From Hymenoscyphus infarciens (lineage: Eukaryota; Ascomycota; Leotiomycetes; Helotiales; Helotiaceae), in contig LLCB01000151.1 in the NCBI GenBank assembly GCA_001414345.1, positions 1-64,000 on the forward strand: a stretch of 64,000 nucleotides of DNA, in the 5' to 3' direction. The notes beneath the pieces are model-generated. The model saw only the letters and a program-made list of their open reading frames with translations, was not told the DNA's origin and did no database searches. This document shows positions 57,851 to 64,000 of this stretch, piece after piece. A program made the translations under genes and the position numbers. How positions within the stretch are numbered: position 1 is the first letter of the stretch; each line of letters starts with the position of its first letter.

Positions 57851-57968
57851 ATTTTAGAAAGTAAACTTTAGCTTAATCGCTTAGTTTATCGCTTAATTTT
57901 TTAATCCGTTATAGTTTCGTAGAGCTAGGTAATATATATAGAGATAGAAGGCTAGTTATATAATCGTA

Positions 57969-58634
57969 TCTCTTTAGTTATTCTTATACTCTATGTGATT
58001 TAGTAGAACGCGGTTCTAATCTTATATTTCTAGCTCTAATATAACTAAATATTTAAATTATTATCTTCTTCTTTAAACTCTACTAAAGTATATAATAATA
58101 TAGAAATTTAATAATAATCTACTTATAATCTTATATTTAAAAAGCCTTACTAAAAAAATCATTATTTTAGCGTAAAGTTAGCTTATAATATAGCCTCTAT
58201 CTACTTCTACTACTTCTATTACTTCTACTACTACTTTTATACTCTTTTATCCTTCTTTTTAATTAATATACCTTCTCTAGAATAGTATAAGACTAATACT
58301 TCTAGGATAAAAAAGTCTACTAAAAGAGCTTTAAAAGCTATTAAAAAAGTTCTTTTAAAGAGAAAGCTTCTTAAGTATATAGCGCGTCTATCTTATATAT
58401 ATTAAACTAAGAGCTAGTATAAGTAGTATAATATATCTATTTATAGTAGTAATTAGCTATATTAGAAAGAGGTAGAAAGAGCTTTAATTTATATCTTAGT
58501 ACTTCTAAACTAGTTTAGTAGTATCGTAGTTCGAAGCTATCTAGATTTTAGTCTAAAACTACTTTAAATAAGAGTAGTTTCAAACCGGACTACTAAACGC
58601 GTCTATATATAGAGTATAAGGATAACTGAAGAGA
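57969..58634 (-). mobile_element. Non-autonomous TIR element, copy 2 (inverted)
   Basis: The inverse complement matches 15340-15895 end to end, including the block AATTAAAAAGAAGGATAAAA and the ACGCGTTTAGTAGTCCGG terminal part. It is 666 bp, has an extra segment of about 110 bp, is bounded by TA, and is more AT-biased than the other copy. No coding capacity is seen. Confidence 0.75.
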
Positions 58635-58636
58635 TA

Positions 58637-58813
58637 CTCCCGGGAGTTAGATAGCGGGTTAGTACTCTTAGTACCGGAGTTAAGAAGCGGGTCGGCCTTA
58701 GCGTCATAGTCGGCTAGCGAGTCGGCCTTAGCATCTCTAGTATCAGAGGTCGGGCAGCAGGTCGGCCTTAGCGCCAAGCCTGCCAAGGCCGATTAGGTAG
58801 CCGATTCGGCGCC
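58637..58813. repeat. G+C-rich island with a repeated 12-mer
   Basis: GTCGGCCTTAGC occurs exactly at 58691, 58721 and 58761 within a 180-bp stretch rich in CG dinucleotides. The surroundings are extremely AT-rich. The minus-strand ORF over it only reflects the repeat (KAD... repeats) and is not believed to be a gene. Confidence 0.8.
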
Positions 58814-60209
58814 AGTATACCTAGTATACTTAATACACCTGCTATAGTATACTTATTATAGCTAGCATAGCTAGTATAAAGCTATTCTACTAGTATATAA
58901 AATAAATTCGTAATAAAGTAATCTAATCGATACTAGGTTTCTAAGAATAATATTAGTAGAGAAATAGTTAATCTAGAGATTAATTATTCTTCTAGCTAAG
59001 TGCTAATAGAATACTTAGTCTTAGTATATTCTTAAAATAACGATAAAGTTATATAATTTTAATAGTGATTTCTAATTATTTATAGCTCTAAGAGATTATA
59101 TGTTTTATTAGAAGTCTTTTATACTAAATTCAGTTATATAAAAATTTTTTATTATAATAAAGTAGATTTTTAAAAAGAAAATATAAGCTATATAATATCT
59201 ACTTAGTACTATAAAGCACTAGCGCTTCAAGCTCTATATTTAATCGATTATTATTACTTTTTTAATAATATTTATTATATTAGATAAAAATTTATAATAT
59301 TTATTATATAATATATATCGCGATAATCTAATAACTATTCTATTACTATCTAAGTCTATTACTATTATAGCTATTTTAAAAGCTATTATATTTATATATA
59401 TATTTAGATATTTATAATTCTACTCTTTATTTCTAATATAACTAGCTCTAGACTAGTAATATAGTTAAGTAGTAAAGTATCTCTTTAGTAAAAAGTAAAA
59501 CCTATTTATAAAACTACTTTTAATAAACTAAAAATATATATATAAGAGAGTTCTATATATATTTTCTATTAGTATATTTAAGAGTATACGTAGTTATATA
59601 TACTCTCGCTTAAGAACTATTTAAATAGATATTATAGCTAGCTTTACTAGATATATATAAACGATAATATAACTCTTTTTATATCGCTTTTATAACTATA
59701 GGTTATACTAACACTTTCACTTAGTTTAATAAAAAAAATTCTTATATATAAGAGTAGTTATTTAATAATATTAAAATATTAAAATCTAGTAAATTTTTAA
59801 ATAAGTATTTTATACTTTTTTAAAATAATATATAGCTAAAGAATTACTCTTTTTTATAGCTTTAAGATATTAATAAAGATAAAGATATAAATAAAAAGAT
59901 ATATTTTTAAAAAAGTTTAATAAAATAGATTTTAGCTTAAGAAAGCTAGTTTATGAAAATATTAAAGTTAGATCTTATATAATAATATTAAAACTAAATA
60001 GACGTTTATTACTAAAGCTTAGACTTAGGCAACGATATTACTAGTAATATATTAGAGAGATCTATAATATTTATTATATTATATTAAGTAATCTAATTAT
60101 TACTAGATTTCTAATAATAACTAATAATATATTAATTACTATTACTAAGGCTCTACTAAGACTTAGATAAATATAAATCTAGTCTACTATCTACTAGAAT
60201 TACTCTATT
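58814..60209. other. RIP-degraded DNA, probably LTR-element interior
   Basis: Lies between the resumed left LTR-like copy (to about 58960) and the right copy at 60022. AT-rich with stops in all frames; no protein could be recognised. Confidence 0.5.
60022..60087 (+). repeat. LTR-like direct repeat, right copy
   Basis: GACTTAGGCAACGATATTAC and onward, continuing uninterrupted to about 60125 through TAATCTAATTATTACTAGAT. Partner of 57450-57515 plus 58915-58955. Confidence 0.6.
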
Positions 60210-60214
60210 ACTAG

Positions 60215-60576
60215 TGTAATAGCCTATTACCTAGGCTATTCTAGATAGCTAAGAGTACCTGCTATATATAAGGTTTCAGCTATAGTTGTTTTAGCTATTG
60301 TTTTATATTATCTGTTTTAGAAAGATTACGTATATCTAGGCTTTTAGACGTACTTTATAGAGTTCGAGCTTTTATATTAGCTAACGTATATCGTTATTCG
60401 GTTTTAGACTCTTTTATACTATCTAAAACTCTTATATATAACTACTTACTTCTAGAGTTAGAAAAGGCTAGTTTAGCCTTTTCTTCTATATTAGAGCCTA
60501 GTATTTATATATATTATTCTACTAAATATACTCTTATATACCTCTTCTATAGTAGTATATATTTTATACTATTATA
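60215..60576 (+). repeat. Left LTR
   Basis: It aligns with 62878-63221 along its length (shared core TAGATAGCTAAGAGTACC, TTTCAGCTATAGTTGTTTTA). It carries many more C-to-T/G-to-A changes than the right LTR and a small extra segment in the first third. Confidence 0.9.
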
Positions 60577-62051
60577 TAAAAAGGCTAAACTTTTCTTTAC
60601 TAGTAATAGTATATATAATATCTCTTTTAAGCTTTTTATTACTTTCTTTTATTTTGAATATAACTTAGCCTAGATTTGAACTAGAACGATAATATTCTTA
60701 AATAGCTAGGTAATTAGAGACTACCTAGATAGCTAGTAATACTAGGGTTTAGTATCTATATAAATAGCTAGTAAAAATCGTATTATAGACATATTAAGAG
60801 ATTAGAATACGCTAAGTGTTCCTAGGAATCCTAATAACCCTAGGTTTAGTAAATAAGTCTATATACTATAGTTATTATAAAGGCTTCTAAATCTAATCTT
60901 ACCTCTCTCTCTCTAAATTAACGAAGATATTAAATTTAGTTCTACTACGAGGTATTAAGCGATAACCCTCTTCTAGAGCTACTCTCCTTTCTAAAAGCTG
61001 CTTAAATAGTACTTATATACTAAGATCTAGAAGATTCTAAAGAAATAATAATAGTTGAAGAGACTAGTAAGACTTCTTAAATATAAACTAGATATAGTTA
61101 GTTATATAAGCTTTAGAAGCAGAAAATTAAGAAATAAGGAATTAGCTAGCTAAGCTAGAAATACAGATAAGCGAGCTTATATTTCAAAGTTAATAAATCG
61201 CTACTCTAAACCCTCCTCGATCCGACTCTTTTTAGCTATAGATAGCTGCTTCTAATACCTTCTAATAATCCACCTCTACTCGACACGGCTCTAAAGCCTC
61301 TTTAAATACCTTCTAACTCTGAAAAAGTAAGATAACTAAAAAAATCGAATCTTTAGATAATAGCATTTTATCTATATACTAATAATAGAAGATATTAGTA
61401 TATAATAGACTCTAAGTAAATACTAACTACTATAGTTTACCTCTAATATATAAAGCTCTTATTTAGAGTATAATAACTAGACTAGCTAGGAACTACTTAG
61501 AGCCTAGATATAAGTTAGAGTTAGTTTAGAATACTTTCTAAGATTAAGAAGAGATAGTTACTCTTTTAGATACTTACTTTTTAACTAGTTATAAGACAAA
61601 GAATACTTAGAACGCTTTTAGATCTTTATAAATAAGATAAGATAATACTAAAGAAACTTTTACTAATTTTAAAAGTTGCTTCTTAAGTATAGCTATACTT
61701 AGAGAAGTATATAAATTAGATAGGTTCTTTTATATATAGGAAAAGATTACACCTTAGCTTTAAAACTTAGCTACTATAAAGAAGAGAGATTAGAAAAACA
61801 ACTTCGCTAGAATAGTATCTAATCTTTTAGCTATAGATAAGGAGATACGCTAAAACGCTAAGTTATATAATATTAGTATTTTAGTTTAAAATACCTCTCT
61901 CTCCTTATCCGATTTAGCTTTAAACTCTTTATAATACGATAGTAAATCTTCTACTACTTCTAAAGTAGAATTAGAATTAGAAGATAATAAATAAGTTCTT
62001 AAATACCTCGGTTTAGACCTAAATTAAAAAAGAGAGGAATAAGATAATATA

Positions 62052-62290
62052 ACAACTTTAGTATTAAGTTTATTTAACTAGTTAAAACTACTCCTTTTGT
62101 TATTCTAAACATTAGATAGCATTTTCAAATTCGACAACAACTCTTTTAACTAGCTGAAACCATCTCTTTTAGCATTTTCAAATTCAGTAACAACTCTTTT
62201 AACTAGCCGAAACCACCTCTTTTAGTATCTCTAGATACTTAGATAACAATTTCAACTTTAACAACTTAGTAACAACTTCGCCTTTAGCTA
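62052..62290. repeat. Imperfect 50-70-bp tandem repeat in LTR element
   Basis: Three to four copies of a unit containing CTTTTAACTAGC-AAACC-CTTTTAG-ATTTTCAAATTC. They retain more CA than surrounding DNA. Confidence 0.65.
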
Positions 62291-62877
62291 GCTAAAACCC
62301 TACTAACTCTAGTATAGAGTCTTATATTCTTTACTCTCTTACTTTCTTTTACTTCTAGCTAAGCTAGAAGTTCCTTTTTATTTAAATTCTTTAAATCAGA
62401 TACGAATTAGTACGCTCTCGAAGTAAGCTCTTAACTAAGTTACTACTACTAATTATAACTAAACAACTTCCGAATCTACTCTAAATTTACCTCTAACTCT
62501 ACTTTAAACTTTTTTCTAAACTTTTTTCTAATTTTACTTTAAACTTTTTCTAACCTACTAGACAGATTAGACTATACTCTTTTAGCAAACGCGAATACTT
62601 GTTTTTAATATAGAAGGATTAGAAACGAAGTCTCTTTTATAAGTATCTACGAAGTCGATTTAGAACTGTCTCGTTTATAATAATTTCAATAAATAAAGTA
62701 TCTACGAACTTAGGTTAGCTACGATTTAGAACTTAACCTTCTCGCTTATAATAAAGACTAATATAACAACTTACGCTATCTCGATCTAATCTTAATAATA
62801 ATACTATAGTATCTCGATTTAACTTTAAACGATAAGATAAATAGACCTAAGAACGAGTCTTTTTCAAGAGAGAGGGA

Positions 62878-63221
62878 TATAATAGCTTATTACCTAGGTT
62901 ATCCTAGATAGCTAAGAGTACCTACTATATATAAGGTTTCAGCTATAGTTGTTTTAGCTATTGTTTTATATTACGTACGTCCGAGCTTTTAGACGTACTT
63001 TGTAGAGTTCAGGCTTTTATATTAGCCGACGTATGTCGTTATTCGGTTTCGGACTCTTTTGTACTATCTAAACCTCTTATATATAGCTGCCTACTCCTAG
63101 AGTTTGAAAAGGCTAGTTTAGCCTTTTCTTCTATATTAGAGCCTAGTATTTACGTATATTATTCTACTAAACGCACTCCTATATACCTCTTCTATAGTAG
63201 TGTATATTTCGTGCCGTTATA
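62878..63221 (+). repeat. Right LTR
   Basis: The less-mutated partner of the left LTR; retains CG and TG words such as GTACGTCCGAGC and GCCGACGTATGTCG. It ends at GTTATA directly before the ACTAG duplication. Confidence 0.9.
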
Positions 63222-63226
63222 ACTAG

Positions 63227-64000
63227 TAGTTTAAAGTTAGTTCTAATATTTCTAGATAATACTAGTTTAGTTTAGAATTTATTATATTAATAATCTTATT
63301 TAAGACTATAAGCTTCTTAATATACCGATATTTACCTCTTAGTCTAATCTCCTTTAAAGAAACTCTTTAAAAGAATAAGAAATATTACTAAAAAGAGCCG
63401 AGGCTCTTATAATATTAGTAGATAAGCTAACTCTTCTACTATAATAACGAAGGCTTATACTTAGAATTAAGCTCTTAAGAGCTTTTCTTTTCTATAAGCC
63501 AAAGCTACTATACTTATACTATATAATAGAGATATATTATAAGAAGGTAGAGATATATTATACTTAGAAAAGCTATACTTTTATAAAAGAGATTAACTAA
63601 ATAATTCTTTTAATAGAAAACTATAAGAGATACTACTCTTAAAAGAGGTATTTAAAGTATTTAAACTTACTTAAGAAGCGTCTAAATTAATATTTAAAAC
63701 GCTAGTATTTATATATATATATATAAAATAAACGTTTTTAACTATTATTATTAGACTTTAGTATTAAGAATAATCTCTTCTTTAACTTAGTTACTTAGCT
63801 AGAAACAATTACTCTTATTAAGTTCTTTTTTTTCTAAATACTAAGCTAATATCTTAAAAGACTTTAGTTAAAGACTTATATAATTAATATAATCTAAGTA
63901 AAAGTACTCTTAAGACTAAATTTATAATAGCTAGCTATCTTAGATTAACTAAGAGACTAATATTAATAATACTTATATACTAAGAGTATATATAACTAAT
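63227..64000. other. RIP-degraded DNA at the right edge
   Basis: AT-rich, with stops in all frames; no gene or structured repeat recognised. It runs off the window. Confidence 0.6.

Larger units (their letters stand above)
60210..63226 (+). mobile_element. Short LTR retrotransposon with 5-bp TSD
   Basis: The element spans 60215-63221 and is flanked by ACTAG on both sides (60210-60214, 63222-63226). LTRs of 362 and 344 bp begin TGTAATAGC/TATAATAGC and end CGTTATA-like. A polypurine tract AAGAGAGAGGGA lies immediately before the right LTR. The 2.3 kb interior has stops everywhere and no reverse transcriptase or integrase could be found; it is too short for a full gag-pol, so the element is probably non-autonomous, perhaps with a gag-like relic. 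No clear primer binding site follows the left LTR. Confidence 0.85.

Noticed and set aside
58580..58786. Minus-strand ORF over the G+C-rich island
   Set aside because: Its peptide merely repeats the 12-mer translation, with no start context or conserved content.
60660..60690. tRNA-like T-arm (GATTTGAACTAGA on plus, inverse GTTCAAATC)
   Set aside because: No matching acceptor, D or anticodon stems could be drawn; probably chance or a RIP-degraded fragment.

Overview
The window is nuclear DNA of a filamentous ascomycete. Protein-coding genes have short GT-AG introns of about 45 to 300 bp with CTAAC-like branch sites, and several families are typical of Pezizomycotina (DUF1996, HET, acetamidase, DUF6914, an Aur1-like PAP2 protein). 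A helotialean or other leotiomycete host is plausible from the feel of the proteins, but this is inference. The DNA is sharply bipartite. Gene-bearing blocks of ordinary composition alternate with very AT-rich blocks (about 1-1000, 14250-16100, 19026-25645 and 56800-64000). The AT-rich blocks are almost free of CpA/TpG, the expected footprint of repeat-induced point mutation (RIP), and hold transposon relics.

Layout: 1326-2967 secreted DUF1996 protein (minus); 2968-8420 a 5.4 kb stretch of normal composition with no recognisable gene; 8421-8905 a small Cys/His-rich two-exon gene (minus); 9558-9970 a Harbinger-type MITE; 10708-11693 a broken HET gene; 12258-13154 an APH-family phosphotransferase; 13238-13924 a frameshifted DUF6914 gene; 14250-16100 AT-rich with a TIR element; 17476-18123 DNA polymerase delta subunit 4; 19026-25645 two inverted, nested copies of a 3.3 kb Mutator-like element flanked by a perfect 9-bp duplication; 26257-28088 an AmdS-type amidase; 28769-29341 a small secreted protein; 30265-30981 elongin C; 31524-33706 an Argonaute pseudogene without a PIWI domain.

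The right-centre is a dense housekeeping block: Aur1-like PAP2 membrane protein (35697-36851), mitochondrial 3-oxoacyl-ACP reductase (37442-38943), the SUMO E1 subunit Uba2 (39059-41579, minus, 9 exons) divergent from a queuosine-salvage Qng1/DUF2419 gene (41830-43093), two tandem paralogues of an F-box-like fungal family (43466-44491, 45560-46556), a 974-residue mitochondrial PPR-like protein (47427-50351, minus) divergent from a CXXC zinc-binding DUF866 gene (50667-51375), and a 208-residue unknown (51544-52170, minus). Decayed genes follow (53371-54009; a carboxylesterase pseudogene 54225-55048), then an acidic 153-residue unknown (55803-56264).

From 56300 to the end the window is repeats: a 146-bp duplication, a broken LTR-like pair, a second copy of the 15.3 kb TIR element in inverse orientation, a small G+C-rich island with a repeated 12-mer, and a short LTR retrotransposon (60215-63221) with a 5-bp target duplication and a polypurine tract. 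Several genes (elongin C, DUF866, the 142-residue gene, the first exons of Uba2 and DUF6914) have exons too short to show as long ORFs and were assembled by reading splice sites and protein continuity. Exon coordinates are therefore my reading, not transcript-verified.
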